NCBI RefSeq assembly: GCF_030812995.1
Contig: NZ_JAUSTT010000022.1
Location: forward strand, 1 to 64,000
Direction: 5' to 3'
DNA: 64,000 nt
From: Bacillus chungangensis
GTDB taxonomy: Bacteria > Bacillota > Bacilli > Bacillales > Bacillaceae_C
Numbering within the stretch: the stretch's first letter is position 1; each line of letters starts with the position of its first letter. The notes under the pieces are model-generated. The model searched no databases and was not told where the DNA came from. It saw only the letters and a program-made list of their open reading frames with translations. Shown here piece by piece: positions 28,149 through 38,394 of this stretch. Position numbers and translations under genes: made by a program.

Positions 28149-29272
28149 TTTTCCTTCACCTCACGTACGTCAAACTGTTCATCTATTTGCAGGACGAGAT
28201 CATAGTGATGTCCTTTTTTAGGCAATGTATATTGAATATCAACAATATACGCTTCATGTTCTCGGCGAATTTTTTCAGCAGCGGCAAGCGTATTATCGGA
28301 AGCGACAATACAGCAGCGCTTTTTTCGTTCTGGGGCTATTATTTTTTCTGCGAGTATATCGACATCAAAGGCTAAGCCAACTGCCGATGCTTGCATATCA
28401 AACTGGCGATACAGTTCATCATAGCGTCCACCCGAAAAGCACGTAGCTCCGTTTTCTTTTAAAAAACCTCTAAACATTGTGCCTGAATAATAGGGCAAAT
28501 TTTTCACACGTCCTAAATCGACAATGACGTCTTCAACACCGCAAGCTTGTAAAAGCAAAGCCAACTTTCTTAAATGTTGGATAATGACAAGCAGCTGAGG
28601 TCGTTGTTTCCAGCGTTTTTCGTAATGCTCTATCACATCAAAAGAACCGAAGGCGTCAACAAGGTCTGTCAACTCAGCAGCAATCTCTTTATCTCCATGT
28701 TGGCAAGCGAACTGATATACTTCATCTTTTCTTTTGTCGTGCATTGCTTGCCTCAGTTTTTCAATCTGATCTACCGTCAAGTGAAGTTCCTTCGTCAGCT
28801 CTTTAAAAATTTCTGAATGTCCCAATTCTATTAAATAAGAATGGATCCCCATTTCTTTCAGTAATGTTTCAGCCAACATTAAGCATTCACTTTCACCAAG
28901 TAAAGTCGGCATATTTACTATCTCAATACCAACTTGCCGATTTTCAATGCCAGGCTTATCTCGTTGAAAGACCGCTCCTTGATATGCCCATTTTTTGTTA
29001 GGATGATCTTGTTTTGCTAATGCCCTCGCAATTGCTGTTGTCCAGTCTGGCCGCAGTACTTCAATTTCTCCTTCAGCATTAAACCATTTGAGCATATTTT
29101 TTAATTTCATATCTACATGCTCATTCGTAAAAGTATGAGCATACTCCACAACTGGGGTAGAAATTTCCACATAACCCCGCATCGTGATTATTTTCCTAAA
29201 TGTTTCTAATACTTGATGACGGCTGCTCACAACAGCTCCAATGTCATCTCTACTTCCATTGGGCAATAGCAT
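28145..29272 (-). CDS. hisZ: ATP phosphoribosyltransferase regulatory subunit
   Basis: A histidyl-tRNA synthetase paralogue of 375 aa that forms a hetero-octamer with short HisG. Class II synthetase-like motifs remain (RPDWTTAIARA, YQGAVFQRDKPG, and motif 3-like FSGGRYDELYRQF), but the anticodon-binding domain is absent, which separates it from HisS. It is the first gene of the operon. Its start is 153 bp from the divergent hisJ start, so the shared spacer holds both promoters. Confidence 0.93.
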   Translation of the reverse strand: MLLPNGSRDDIGAVVSSRHQVLETFRKIITMRGYVEISTPVVEYAHTFTNEHVDMKLKNMLKWFNAEGEIEVLRPDWTTAIARALAKQDHPNKKWAYQGAVFQRDKPGIENRQVGIEIVNMPTLLGESECLMLAETLLKEMGIHSYLIELGHSEIFKELTKELHLTVDQIEKLRQAMHDKRKDEVYQFACQHGDKEIAAELTDLVDAFGSFDVIEHYEKRWKQRPQLLVIIQHLRKLALLLQACGVEDVIVDLGRVKNLPYYSGTMFRGFLKENGATCFSGGRYDELYRQFDMQASAVGLAFDVDILAEKIIAPERKKRCCIVASDNTLAAAEKIRREHEAYIVDIQYTLPKKGHHYDLVLQIDEQFDVREVKEK

Positions 29273-29425
29273 CTTGACTTCACTTCCCAGCTCGATTATT
29301 CTTTAATATATTAGCACTCTACCAAACTAAAGTATTTTGTAAATTGATATTACAATAACATATAATAAAAGAAAACGTCAATCTTAAAATGCAAAATGAT
29401 GAAAACATGCGAATGGAGGTATTAT

Positions 29426-30271
29426 ATGTTCCCAGTTGGAGATTTTCATGTACATACACATTTTTGCCCACATGGTTCAAATGATCGGATGGAAGAATAC
29501 GTAAAAAATGCGATTTCAAGAGGAATGAAGTTTTTATCCTTTACAGAGCACGCACCTTTGCCAAACGTTTTTGATGATCCCGCTCCAAACAAAGACAGTG
29601 CTATGCGATTAGAGGATATTGATGCTTATTTTAAGGAAGGAAATCGATTAAAAGAAGCATATAAAGACACGATCACAATTAAAGTCGGATTTGAAGTTGA
29701 TTACCTACTTGGTTTTGAAGCAGAAACGGAGCGCTTTTTACACACATATGGAGCTGACATTGAAGATGCGATCCTCTCTGTTCATATGCTGCAAGCACCA
29801 AATGGAGAATACGTATGCTTAGATTTTAGTCCTGACGAGTTTGGACGCATCATTAGGTTATTCGGTTCTATTGATCATGTTTACGAAACCTACTATCAGA
29901 CATTGCGCCAAGCAATCGAAGCAGATTTAGGAAAATGGAAGCCTGTTCGAATTGGACATCTAACGTTGATTGAAAAATTCTCTAAGCTTTTTAAAGCTGC
30001 GAGAACGTTTAATGATGTAATCGAAGAAATATTGACGCTTATCGCTGCCAAACAATATTCCCTCGATGTAAATACTGCTGGATATTTTAAAGAGTATTGC
30101 GGAGTCACTTACCCGACCGCTACAGTAATGAGACAGGCAAACAATAAAAATATTCCGCTTATCTTTGGATCTGACAGCCATACAGCTGGGCATGTAGGAA
30201 AGGGATTAGAGCAAATACCAAAAGACCTGCCGCTCGCATTGCCAAAAGCTTATGACGAAAAGGGGAACTAG
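29426..30271 (+). CDS. hisJ: Histidinol-phosphatase (PHP family)
   Basis: Dephosphorylates histidinol phosphate, supplying substrate for HisD. A 281-aa PHP-fold metal enzyme; metal-site motifs are DFHVHTHFCPHG (residues 6-17), TEHAP, FEVDYL, SVHML, DVNTAGYF and SDSHTAGHVG at the C-terminus. ATG 29426 has GGAGG 7 nt upstream; the frame is open 10 codons earlier without a site. It is divergently placed next to the operon whose pathway it completes. Confidence 0.94.
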   Translation: MFPVGDFHVHTHFCPHGSNDRMEEYVKNAISRGMKFLSFTEHAPLPNVFDDPAPNKDSAMRLEDIDAYFKEGNRLKEAYKDTITIKVGFEVDYLLGFEAETERFLHTYGADIEDAILSVHMLQAPNGEYVCLDFSPDEFGRIIRLFGSIDHVYETYYQTLRQAIEADLGKWKPVRIGHLTLIEKFSKLFKAARTFNDVIEEILTLIAAKQYSLDVNTAGYFKEYCGVTYPTATVMRQANNKNIPLIFGSDSHTAGHVGKGLEQIPKDLPLALPKAYDEKGN

Positions 30272-30402
30272 TCCTGTTGCAAATAATGCATCTATGCTAC
30301 GATAAGTAAAGGGTTATTCGATCAGTTGGAGTAGTCGTTTCGCTTCAACTGAAGTTCTCCCCCCTGGAAGAAGTACTTGGATTCGTCAGAAGGTGTGTGT
30401 CT

Positions 30403-30843
30403 ATGAGTTTACTAATCTTTTTATTCGTGTTTGCACCATTTGCTATGCTCCTACATGAATGTGGCCATGGTCTTGGCGCTTTATTCGTGAAGGCTAGAGA
30501 AATTAAGATTACCCACGGCACAGGGCCTTCTATTGTCAGGCTCTCTATTGGCAGACTACAATATCATCTTCATCTCTTTTATATTTTTGGGGGAATGACA
30601 GAAAGCGCTAAAGAGGCTCCCTATAATCGTTTAGAAAAAATAGTTATTACCTTAATGGGCCCGATTTTGAATGGTATTACAGGCTTATTTGTTTTCTGCT
30701 TATTATCCTCTATACATTCTCTTTGGCATCTATTTGCCTTGTTTAACTTCTGGCTTTGCTTTATTAACTTGATCCCTTTTAAAATCAGCGAGCGCACGTC
30801 AGATGGCTATATTGTTTTTTATTTGTTATTTCATAAAAACTAG
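30403..30843 (+). CDS. Small M50-like membrane protein with HExxH motif
   Basis: A 146-aa protein with four predicted helices. The first half carries LLHECGHGLGALF (residues about 17-29), a HExxH zinc site within a membrane helix, and the C-terminal region carries NLIPFKISERTSDGY, which resembles the second metal-binding NxxPxxxxDG motif of site-2 proteases. Together these suggest a minimal M50-type intramembrane peptidase or an inactive relative. The ATG at 30403 has AAGG 9 nt upstream. Substrate and role are unknown. The yjcZ-like gene follows about 130 bp downstream. Confidence 0.65.
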   Translation: MSLLIFLFVFAPFAMLLHECGHGLGALFVKAREIKITHGTGPSIVRLSIGRLQYHLHLFYIFGGMTESAKEAPYNRLEKIVITLMGPILNGITGLFVFCLLSSIHSLWHLFALFNFWLCFINLIPFKISERTSDGYIVFYLLFHKN

Positions 30844-30971
30844 GATAAACACCCTTATGATAATCTTCTCCATGTTTTCATCATTTTATTAAAATCTCAT
30901 CGTTTGTCCATTACTGCTAAATTGATTTTTACATAAAGTATATTAATCTCTTTTAAGGAGGTGAATGCTTT

Positions 30972-31079
30972 ATGTCAGGCTATGGCGGCGGTGGATACGG
31001 TAAAAACTTTGCGTTAATTGTTGTTCTGTTCATTTTGTTAATCATTGTTGGAACTTCTTATGTCGGTGGTTATTGGTAA
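30972..31079 (+). CDS. YjcZ-family small membrane peptide
   Basis: A 35-aa peptide: a Gly/Tyr-rich start ([10 protein letters not shown]), one hydrophobic helix ([15 protein letters not shown]) and a C-terminal YVGGYW. This is the typical layout of the YjcZ/sporulation small-protein family common in Bacillaceae. AAGGAGG lies 8-9 nt before the ATG, and a terminator follows at 31189. Expression in sporulation is known for family members but no promoter could be assigned here. Confidence 0.85.
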   Translation: MSGYGGGGYGKNFALIVVLFILLIIVGTSYVGGYW

Positions 31080-31188
31080 TAGTATATTTTGCACCGTTCA
31101 TAAGCAGCTATGCAATTAAGAATCAGATGAAACCTCTCCTCCATCTGATCTTATGACAGGCAACCTCCTACGTTAGCACCTAAAAAAG

Positions 31189-31213
31189 AGAAGCGTCAAA
31201 TAATGGCGCTTCT
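31189..31213. terminator. Terminator downstream of the yjcZ-like gene
   Basis: AGAAGCG/CGCTTCT arms with an 11-nt loop, followed by TCTTTTT on the plus strand; A-run on the other side allows bidirectional use. Confidence 0.8.
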
Positions 31214-31435
31214 TCTTTTTAATCCAACACATATTCAACAGAAGAGATTTCAAGGAAAGCACTAAATCTTTCCTTTAAAAAGAAGAGGAGAGAGAAGTTT
31301 TCTTCTTCAGTTTCTCCTACTCTTCAGGTAAAGTGATTAACTTGCCTCCCCATTCTGTATTCCAAAACAAGGGTGAGATGTATGGTGAGGACGAGAAACA
31401 TTACTATCCTTCCTCTCACCACTAAAATTTAGACA

Positions 31436-32953
31436 TTATTTAATGATGTCTAGAGGTTTTTCAGCTGGCCCTTCCAATACTTCTCCTGTAATTGAAAATC
31501 TTGAACCGTGACAAGGGCAATCCCATGTACGTTCACCACTGTTCCATTCAACCTCACATCGCATATGCGTACATGTCGTATCGACCATATGTACAGTGCC
31601 GTCCTCATCCTTGTATGCTCCTGCTCTTTTCCCGTTAAAAAGAATCACCGCTCCTTCATCACGTTCCAAGTCTGCAGCAGTCTTGCTTGGCGACTCAAGT
31701 TTCCCTTTCACTAAATGCTTTGCAACATCGGCATTTTGCTGTACAAATGTTTTGATGCTTGGATTAGGATGAAAACGTGATGGGGTGTAAAGCTCTTTAT
31801 AAGGATTTTCCTTTTCTAAGATAAGATCTTTAAGTAAAAGTCCAGCTGCTGCACTACTTGTCATCCCCCACTTCCGATAGCCAGTCGCTACGAGAATATG
31901 TGGATTCCCAGCTGATATTTCACCAATATAAGGAATGTTATCTAATGTTGTTAAATCTTGCGCGGACCAACGATATGCAATCGAGTCCACATCGAACCTC
32001 GTTTTGACAAACTTCTTTAATGCTTCATAATGCTCGCTCGTTTCGACTCCTTGACCTGTTTTATGATTTTCACCGCCAATAATTAAATAATGGTCATCCC
32101 CGATTGGCGTGTGACGAATGGACCTTTTAGGATCTTCCACACTTAAATACATGCCGCCTGGATAAGGTTGTTCCGATTTTACTGCTAATACATAGGAACG
32201 TTCTGCATACATTCTTGAAAAATAAAATCCCGCCCCATCATAAAAAGGGTGATGAGAACAAATGACTACTTTGTCACAAAAAATATGGCAGCCATTTTCA
32301 GTGCTGATTTTTTGTTTTTTTCCCTTTTCAATATCAAGAGCTTTCGTATTCTCGTACAATCGTCCACCTTTTTCCACAATCACTCCCAGCAATCTTTTTA
32401 AATATTTTAGTGGATGGAATTGGCCTTGCTGCTCCATCATGAGAGCAGCTTTCACATTTATCGAGAGTGGGATCTTTTGTAAGAACACGCCGTCAATCCC
32501 TAGCTGTTCATAAGCACGCATTTCATTTTCCAGCTTTTTCACATCGGAATCAGACTCTGTAAAGAGGTAAGCTGCTTCGTTGGAGAAATCACAATCTATT
32601 TTTTGTATAGAAATCGTTGATTTTATCCATTGCAACGCATCGTGATTGGCGCTGTAATATTTTTTCGCTTTCTCACTGCCTAACTGAGTGATCAATTCAT
32701 CATAAATCAAATCATGCTGTGCAGTAATTTTTGCTGTTGTATGTCCTGTTGTTCCATTAAATAATTCTCCAGCGTCTAAAACGGCAATACTTAATCCCTC
32801 ATTTGCCAGCAAATATGCAGTTGTTATGCCTGTTATTCCCCCACCAACAATGGCAACATCAACGTTAATATCTTGATCTAAAACAGGAAACTGCGGTAAT
32901 TTAACAGAAGCTCGCCAATATGGTTCAGGTGACTGCGGCAACTTTATTTGCAT
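31436..32953 (-). CDS. yhfW: FAD-dependent oxidoreductase with C-terminal Rieske domain (YhfW-like)
   Basis: A 505-aa protein. An N-terminal dinucleotide site (VAIVGGGITGITTAYLLA, residues about 30-47) and a DAO-type fold occupy about 1-400. The C-terminal domain (about 415-505) is a Rieske [2Fe-2S] centre with CTHMRC and CPCHGSRF ligands. The pairing is that of Bacillus YhfW. Electron donor and substrate are unknown; a membrane link is not seen. It is a single gene with an ATG at 32953 preceded by AGGAGGG. Confidence 0.88.
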   Translation of the reverse strand: MQIKLPQSPEPYWRASVKLPQFPVLDQDINVDVAIVGGGITGITTAYLLANEGLSIAVLDAGELFNGTTGHTTAKITAQHDLIYDELITQLGSEKAKKYYSANHDALQWIKSTISIQKIDCDFSNEAAYLFTESDSDVKKLENEMRAYEQLGIDGVFLQKIPLSINVKAALMMEQQGQFHPLKYLKRLLGVIVEKGGRLYENTKALDIEKGKKQKISTENGCHIFCDKVVICSHHPFYDGAGFYFSRMYAERSYVLAVKSEQPYPGGMYLSVEDPKRSIRHTPIGDDHYLIIGGENHKTGQGVETSEHYEALKKFVKTRFDVDSIAYRWSAQDLTTLDNIPYIGEISAGNPHILVATGYRKWGMTSSAAAGLLLKDLILEKENPYKELYTPSRFHPNPSIKTFVQQNADVAKHLVKGKLESPSKTAADLERDEGAVILFNGKRAGAYKDEDGTVHMVDTTCTHMRCEVEWNSGERTWDCPCHGSRFSITGEVLEGPAEKPLDIIK

Positions 32954-33420
32954 TTTTAAACCCTCCTAAGATTCTACAATCAACAATCAAACAGCATTTT
33001 GCTGCACGATTATATTATTAATGAACAATACTTCCTAAACATTTTTCCCATCACGACTTTTTTCATGTACAGAGTACTTTTAAATATTGTTAAAACTGTT
33101 ATAATGATAAAAAAGTACTAAATATGTAACTTTTGTAAGCAAGTCCCCAAACGAGGCATGAGCAGTTTTGCTTTAAAAACAGCTTTTTTCTGTCGAAAGA
33201 TAAGGAAATTTTTTAAGTTTCTAGACATGGGACTTTTTTAACAATCTCAAAAGAGGGGTGTCCAAAGAATAAAAAAGAGCCGAGAAATAAAAGCTTGGGG
33301 GTTTCGAATCCAAACGGATTGCAATAACTTTCTATGAAGCGTACACCTATTTTTGAAGATACGCTCATACGTGATAACGACACAGAATAATGAGGATGAT
33401 GAGGTAAAGGGGATGGCAAT
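32954..33420. other. 467-bp divergent spacer of yhfW and the soluble chemoreceptor
   Basis: No gene is supported. It holds both promoters; a SigD-like candidate at about 33174-33199 is given separately. Confidence 0.5.
33174..33199 (+). promoter_or_regulatory. Weak SigD-like promoter candidate
   Basis: TAAA at 33174 is followed after 14 nt by GTCGAAAG, which matches 5 of 8 positions of the SigD -10 GCCGATAT. A motility sigma factor would suit the chemoreceptor downstream, but the match is weak and the start codon is about 220 bp away. Confidence 0.25.
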
Positions 33421-35157
33421 ATGTTAAAAAACTTACGACCGCGCGCTTCCATTGAAATGCTTTCCAAACAAGGAACTGATATTCATTCGGAGGGAAGAAT
33501 TCAAGGAACTTTAGCATTCAATCATTTTACACATAAAGATTATGAAAATTTGCAAGAGGTACATACAACTTTATCACATTTAAAACAAGAAATGGTTCAG
33601 CTTTTTGCAGATTATTTCCAAAAATTATGCGAATCGCAAAACATGAAAGTGAGCAGCCTTTTAATAGAAAAATATATTGAGTCATTTTTTTTAGACCAGC
33701 GTGATCAACGGTATGTAGCCAAGATTATTCATTATTTTAACGAACTGAGGAGGGCAAAATTTAGTGCAGGAAGATTAATTGTTGTATTTAACCAATTTAA
33801 CTATTATTTAATCACAAATTTACTCTCACAAAAAGGAGCCCGTCCAAACCACTGTATGGCGCTCATGGGGAGCATGCAAAAAGCGATTAATATTGACCAA
33901 GAGATTCTCATAGAAGTGTATGAAGAACGTTTAATGGAGCGAGTTGTACATGGCATTTCCGACCTAATGGAAGAAAACGCTAAAATTATGTTTATTAAAG
34001 AATTGATACAAAATCTTGATTTCCAAGGTAAAGAGATTGATAGCGCTTCTGCTGCGACTGAAGAAATGACTGCATCGATTGTAGAAATTGCTAATGCAGC
34101 AGTCAGTATTTCCGAAAAAACAACTGATTCTGTTAAAGAAATTGAAAATGGACAAATGATGATCACCAATGCGTTGGATGAAATATTTAAAACGGAGAAA
34201 ACCTTCGAAATGATTGTCAATAAATTTGCATCATTACAACAAAATGTCGCTTCGATCAGTCATGTTGTCGAATTAATTAATAAAATTGCCGACCAAACGA
34301 ATTTGCTTGCACTTAATGCTTCCATCGAAGCGGCACGTGCTGGAGAACAGGGAAAAGGCTTTGCGGTCGTAGCAGCAGAAGTACGCAAACTTGCTGAAAA
34401 TACTGTTTCCTTCTTAAAGAATGTAAATGATAATGTTGGGAGTCTAAAAGCCATTTCGGATGACGTTTCTGCGTCAATTGAACAAACAACTTCTGTTATA
34501 CATCGAGCTACAAATGACGCCCGTCAATCGCTTCCATTGTTGGGGAAAATGGTAGGAACCGTCCAAGAAATTGACAATGATATTAATAATGCTGCTGCCG
34601 TTTCCGAGGAACAAGCTGCTGCAGTGGAGGAAGTTTCAAAAAGAATGCAAGAAATTGCTGTACTCTCTGAAAATGTTCGTGATCTCGGAGCAAATACTGG
34701 AAAAGCAATTCGAGATTTGTCTTTAGTGATGGATCAATATCGTCTAGAAATTATCGAAGAAAATCACATCCAGCTTTCCACACCTTCCTTGCTCTATTTA
34801 TCTAAAGCAGACCATATTCTCTGGAAGTGGAAAATCTATAATATGTTCTTGGATTTGGAGAACATCAACCCCGATCATGTTGCTTCGCATCAAGATTGCC
34901 GGTTAGGAAAGTGGTATTATGCAGAAGAGACGAAAAAACGATTTGCCAACATACAAAGCTACCGCGACATCGAAAAAGCACATAAAATTGTGCATGAAGC
35001 AGCTCATCAAGCTGCTGTCTATTTCAATCAAGGAAAATTAAAAGAAGCGGAAAGCTGTATGAACAAACTTGAAGCTGCCTCGGCGGAAGTAATTGAAACA
35101 ATTAATTATCTACTAGAGGATATTGAAAGAGAAAGACAACAAGCAAGCTCTTTATAA
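33421..35157 (+). CDS. Soluble globin-like chemoreceptor with C-terminal CZB domain
   Basis: A 578-aa cytoplasmic methyl-accepting protein without transmembrane helices. Residues about 30-170 resemble the globin-coupled sensor domain of HemAT; His104 (KIIHYF) is the likely proximal haem ligand. The signalling helices span about 190-460 with the tip [20 protein letters not shown] (about 287-306). The last 100 residues form a chemoreceptor zinc-binding domain: His in ADHILW, a His and Cys in [12 protein letters not shown], and His residues in [10 protein letters not shown]. This suggests one receptor sensing oxygen through haem and zinc or hypochlorous acid through CZB. The globin assignment rests on pattern, length and position of the His; it is less certain than MCP and CZB. 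Confidence 0.8.
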   Translation: MLKNLRPRASIEMLSKQGTDIHSEGRIQGTLAFNHFTHKDYENLQEVHTTLSHLKQEMVQLFADYFQKLCESQNMKVSSLLIEKYIESFFLDQRDQRYVAKIIHYFNELRRAKFSAGRLIVVFNQFNYYLITNLLSQKGARPNHCMALMGSMQKAINIDQEILIEVYEERLMERVVHGISDLMEENAKIMFIKELIQNLDFQGKEIDSASAATEEMTASIVEIANAAVSISEKTTDSVKEIENGQMMITNALDEIFKTEKTFEMIVNKFASLQQNVASISHVVELINKIADQTNLLALNASIEAARAGEQGKGFAVVAAEVRKLAENTVSFLKNVNDNVGSLKAISDDVSASIEQTTSVIHRATNDARQSLPLLGKMVGTVQEIDNDINNAAAVSEEQAAAVEEVSKRMQEIAVLSENVRDLGANTGKAIRDLSLVMDQYRLEIIEENHIQLSTPSLLYLSKADHILWKWKIYNMFLDLENINPDHVASHQDCRLGKWYYAEETKKRFANIQSYRDIEKAHKIVHEAAHQAAVYFNQGKLKEAESCMNKLEAASAEVIETINYLLEDIERERQQASSL

Positions 35158-35351
35158 CAAAAGGGTGCTTCGTCTTTAAAGTCTTTAATATGGATATAAT
35201 GCCTGACTTTAAAAACGGAAAAATCGACCTGATAACTTATTATCATAAAATATCTTAAATCATCTGCGAAACTGAAACAAGAAATGTTTCGCTTATTCAA
35301 TAATCGCACTTAAAGACAATGGGTGAGAAGACTAAACTTTCTCACCCGTTT

Positions 35352-35540
35352 ATAGAGTGAAAACTTCCATCAGTGGGGGTTTTTCTCATCTCCAATAAAA
35401 ATGTCTCAAGCTAAAAGCGTGACGTCCTGTAGGCTCGAAACCAACCGGACATTTGACTTTCCGTTATCCCCCACTATCGCTTCTGATTCTTCTTATTCTT
35501 AAGATAGGGGGCTTGACTCGCCAGTTAGGCGTGGGCTAAA
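35352..35540 (+). repeat. Dispersed hairpin repeat, short copy
   Basis: The left end is GTGAAAACTTCCATCAGTGGGGG, then TCTCAAGCTAAAAGCGTGACGTCCTG. It then jumps directly to TAGGCTCGAAACCAACCGGACATTTGAC and the right hairpin (CCCCCACTATCGC with AAGATAGGGGG), ending CGTGGGCTAAA. Compared with the copy at 13151 it lacks the central CTCGAAAAGG...TGCGATG module, so it is a natural internal deletion. It lies directly downstream of thiT. Confidence 0.8.
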
Positions 35541-35542
35541 TA

Positions 35543-36142
35543 TTATTTCCCTATCGACGTCGTTGCTTTCTGATTCTTTGCAGTTGTAATAATCTGTGGA
35601 GCAATAGAAATTAATAGCACTAACACAATCACACATGCTAAAGAAGAAAAGAAATATGCAATCCCGTTAGCAGTAAGGGAAAAAATAAATGGTGTTTTAC
35701 CGGCATTAAATGCATAGCTCTTAAAGAAGATCATTCCGGCAATAAAATGCCAAAAATAACGAACTGCTCCACCAAAAAATACAGCCGTTGTCATGTAGAA
35801 AATTGCTTTCCCTTTTTGCTGGTTTTTTACATTTTCTTGAATGGGATGGATGAGCAGACCAGCAAAGCCAATGCACGCAAATGCAATAAAGTACTCCAAA
35901 ATAACTTGTACTGGATGAACAATCCACGCATCACCAACGATAATCTGCAAGATCCCCCATAAAAATCCAGATAATACACTCGCTTTAAACCCTTGGCGAA
36001 ATGCCACGATAAAAATCGGTACCATTGCGAACTTAATTGAAATCGATGGCCCCAACTTAAAAGACAGAAGCAAGTCTAAAATAAGTGCAAATGCTGCAAA
36101 AATTGCGGCCTCAATCATAGCCAATAACTTTTCATTTCTCAT
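35543..36142 (-). CDS. thiT: Thiamine transporter substrate-binding (S) component
   Basis: A 199-aa ECF-type S component with six helices that binds thiamine and docks on the shared ECF ATPase module. Family motifs include AAFALILDLL, GWGILQ-like FLWGILQIIVGDAWIVHPVQVILEY given in part, and RYFWHFIAG. GGGGG lies 9 nt before the ATG. The TPP riboswitch upstream confirms the thiamine link. ECF A/T components are not in this window. Confidence 0.92.
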   Translation of the reverse strand: MRNEKLLAMIEAAIFAAFALILDLLLSFKLGPSISIKFAMVPIFIVAFRQGFKASVLSGFLWGILQIIVGDAWIVHPVQVILEYFIAFACIGFAGLLIHPIQENVKNQQKGKAIFYMTTAVFFGGAVRYFWHFIAGMIFFKSYAFNAGKTPFIFSLTANGIAYFFSSLACVIVLVLLISIAPQIITTAKNQKATTSIGK

Positions 36143-36224
36143 AAAAAATAGCCCCCTATGAATGATTTTTAACCAAACATACCCATCGGAGGCCAGCAGA
36201 ACAATACAGAACGCGTTCTTCTTA

Positions 36225-36312
36225 CAATTGCCACATCCCTACGCTAGTACTAACTAACAGGTTCAAAGGGTCAGAACATCGTTCACTCTCAGCCTCACAG
36301 CTCCCCTTTTGG
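36225..36312 (-). ncRNA. TPP riboswitch (THI element)
   Basis: On the minus strand the conserved core reads GGGGAGCTGTGAGGCTGAGAG, then CTGACCCTTTGAACCTG and finally GTAGGGATGTGGC. These are the P2/P3 thiamine and P4/P5 pyrophosphate-binding elements. It lies about 80 nt upstream of thiT and should repress it when TPP is plentiful. The palindrome AGAACGCGTTCT (about 36207-36218) downstream of the aptamer may be part of the expression platform. Confidence 0.96.
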
Positions 36313-36372
36313 TAACGTTGATGAAGTTGTTTCCACTTATTGTAATACATTTCGGATCATTTCGAAAGGAAA

Positions 36373-36401
36373 AAAAAGCCAAGACGATTGTCTCGGCTTT
36401 T
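36373..36401 (-). terminator. Terminator of the first app operon
   Basis: GCCGAGACAATCGTCTTGGC stem on the minus strand, followed by TTTTTTTT, directly after the appC stop codon. Confidence 0.88.
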
Positions 36402-36403
36402 TT

Positions 36404-37318
36404 CTAATCCCCTTTCGGGTCTAATGCATCACGAAGTCCATCTCCAACGAAGTTAAAGCTTAGCACTGTTAAAAGAATAAGCACACCTGGAAAGAATGGA
36501 TACCACGGTGCTTTCATTAAAACAGTAAAGTCTTGCGCATCTTGAAGCATATTCCCCCAGCTAGGAGTCGGCGGTTGAATTCCGAGTCCTAAATAACTTA
36601 ATCCAGCTTCAGATAGAATCACGCTACCAATTAAAAGTGTTGCAGACACGATAATCGGACCCATTGCATTTGGTAAAATATGGCCAAAAATGATCCTTGA
36701 TGCTCTCGTTCCAATCGTTCGTGACGCCAATACAAAGTCACGGGTCCGCAGTGTTAAAAATTCCCCACGCACAAGACGTGCAGTACTCGTCCAGCTTGTT
36801 AGCGCGAAAACAAGGATTAATGAATTAACTCCAGGATTGAAGATTGTAACGATCGTAATAAGTAAAAATAAACTTGGGATCGAAATAATAATATCAACGA
36901 TACGCATTAAAATCGCATCGATGATTCCACCGTAATAACCAGCAAGCGCTCCAACTGTGATGCCAATTACTAAAGCACCTGCAACAGAACCAAAACCAAC
37001 CAATAATGAAATGCGGCCGCCATATAAAAGGCGCGTAAATACATCTCGCCCATAGCGATCGGTTCCAAGCCAATATTCAGCACTTGGCGGCAGCAGCTTC
37101 TTTGTTAAGCTTTGCGCTTCAAAAGGATAAGGTGCAATCACTGGCGCTAAAATAGCGGCCATGATGATGATAAATAAGAAGATTGCTCCAAAAATCGCTA
37201 ATTTATTTTGCAAAAATTTACGAAAAAAGATTTTCGTTAATGTATCGGGCTTTTCCAGCAAATGGGGGTTCATTTGAAGCTCTTGATCTGTTATTTCTAC
37301 ATTTCCTTGTGACATCAT
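36404..37318 (-). CDS. appC: Oligopeptide ABC transporter permease, AppC/OppC type (operon 1)
   Basis: A 304-aa inner-membrane permease with a cytosolic N-terminus and six helices. The extracytoplasmic loop carries [19 protein letters not shown], characteristic of OppC/DppC, and the EAA coupling loop lies in [20 protein letters not shown]. The last gene of the operon, 9 bp after appB; the terminator follows at once. It pairs with appB to form the membrane channel. Confidence 0.92.
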   Translation of the reverse strand: MMSQGNVEITDQELQMNPHLLEKPDTLTKIFFRKFLQNKLAIFGAIFLFIIIMAAILAPVIAPYPFEAQSLTKKLLPPSAEYWLGTDRYGRDVFTRLLYGGRISLLVGFGSVAGALVIGITVGALAGYYGGIIDAILMRIVDIIISIPSLFLLITIVTIFNPGVNSLILVFALTSWTSTARLVRGEFLTLRTRDFVLASRTIGTRASRIIFGHILPNAMGPIIVSATLLIGSVILSEAGLSYLGLGIQPPTPSWGNMLQDAQDFTVLMKAPWYPFFPGVLILLTVLSFNFVGDGLRDALDPKGD

Positions 37319-37327
37319 TTTCCCCCC

Positions 37328-38278
37328 TTAATACTCAATTCGCGGATCAAAGATTGCATATAGAATATCCGCTAATAAATTTCCTAGTACAACAAACACT
37401 GCAGAAATAACAGTAAGTGCCATAATGACAGGATAGTCTCTTGTGAATGCTGACTCAATAAATAATAACCCGATACCCGGCCAGCTAAATACTTTTTCCG
37501 TAATAGCCGCACCGCCAATAAACGACGGAAGCATTAAACCAAAGATCGTCACAATTGGAATCATGCCATTTCGTAGACCATGTTTGATAACTACTTTTTT
37601 CTCTTTAAAACCCTTTGATTTTGCCGTACGAATATAATCTTGTTTCAATACATCTAGCATGCTAGACCGTGTATAGCGGGTTAATGCAGCCATATCAGCA
37701 GTCGCAAGCACAAATGCAGGTAAAATTAAATGGTGAATCCGATCCCAAATACTAAAGGGCGCATTTAAAGTAGAAACGCCGCCTGTTGGGAACCATTGCA
37801 GCTGGACACCAAACACAATGATCAGCATTAAGCCAAGCCAAAAGTTTGGTGTGGCAACACCAAGAAACGATGTAACCGTTACTGAATAATCCAACTTCGA
37901 ATATGGCCTCATAGCAGACATAATTCCAAATGGAATCGAAATGAAAATGGCTAAAAATGTAGAAACAATCATAAGAAGCAGTGTATTTGGTAAACGATTT
38001 AAAATCATTTCACTAACAGGGACACCACGACGAATTAGAGAGGTGCCAAAGTCTCCTTTGACCATATTTCCTAGCCATTTTACGTATTGAACTGGAATAG
38101 GATCATTTAATCCATACCGTTCTTCAAATTTAACTTTGTCTTCATCACTCATTTTAGGATCCATCAACATTGCGACGGGGCCGCCTGGTGCGGCTTTAAT
38201 AAGCGCAAATGATAAAATGGTAATTCCAAGCAGCAAGGGAATAGCCATTAAAACACGCCGAATAATATAAGAAATCAT
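37328..38278 (-). CDS. appB: Oligopeptide ABC transporter permease, AppB/OppB type (operon 1)
   Basis: A 316-aa permease with six helices. The N-terminus MISYIIRRVLMAIPLL and the long periplasm-side loop with ERYGLNDPIPVQYVKWL are typical of OppB. The coupling helix region is YIRTAKSKGFKEKKVVIKHGLRN, split here as YIRTAKSKG and HGLRNGMIP. The gene follows appA after a 312-bp gap, unusually long for this operon, which contains two hairpins. Confidence 0.92.
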   Translation of the reverse strand: MISYIIRRVLMAIPLLLGITILSFALIKAAPGGPVAMLMDPKMSDEDKVKFEERYGLNDPIPVQYVKWLGNMVKGDFGTSLIRRGVPVSEMILNRLPNTLLLMIVSTFLAIFISIPFGIMSAMRPYSKLDYSVTVTSFLGVATPNFWLGLMLIIVFGVQLQWFPTGGVSTLNAPFSIWDRIHHLILPAFVLATADMAALTRYTRSSMLDVLKQDYIRTAKSKGFKEKKVVIKHGLRNGMIPIVTIFGLMLPSFIGGAAITEKVFSWPGIGLLFIESAFTRDYPVIMALTVISAVFVVLGNLLADILYAIFDPRIEY

Positions 38279-38394
38279 TGCCTATTCTCCTTCAGTTTCA
38301 TTTTTTCATCATTCTCCTACGCCATTAGTTTACGATCGAAAAAAAGTGTTTGCGATCTGGGTAGGGAAGCTTCCTGAAGAGAACTTCATACTCA

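Noticed and set aside
29273-29425. CodY or SigA sites in the hisZ-hisJ spacer
   Set aside because: TTGACG is present but no -10 at proper spacing stands out, and CodY-like matches were weak.
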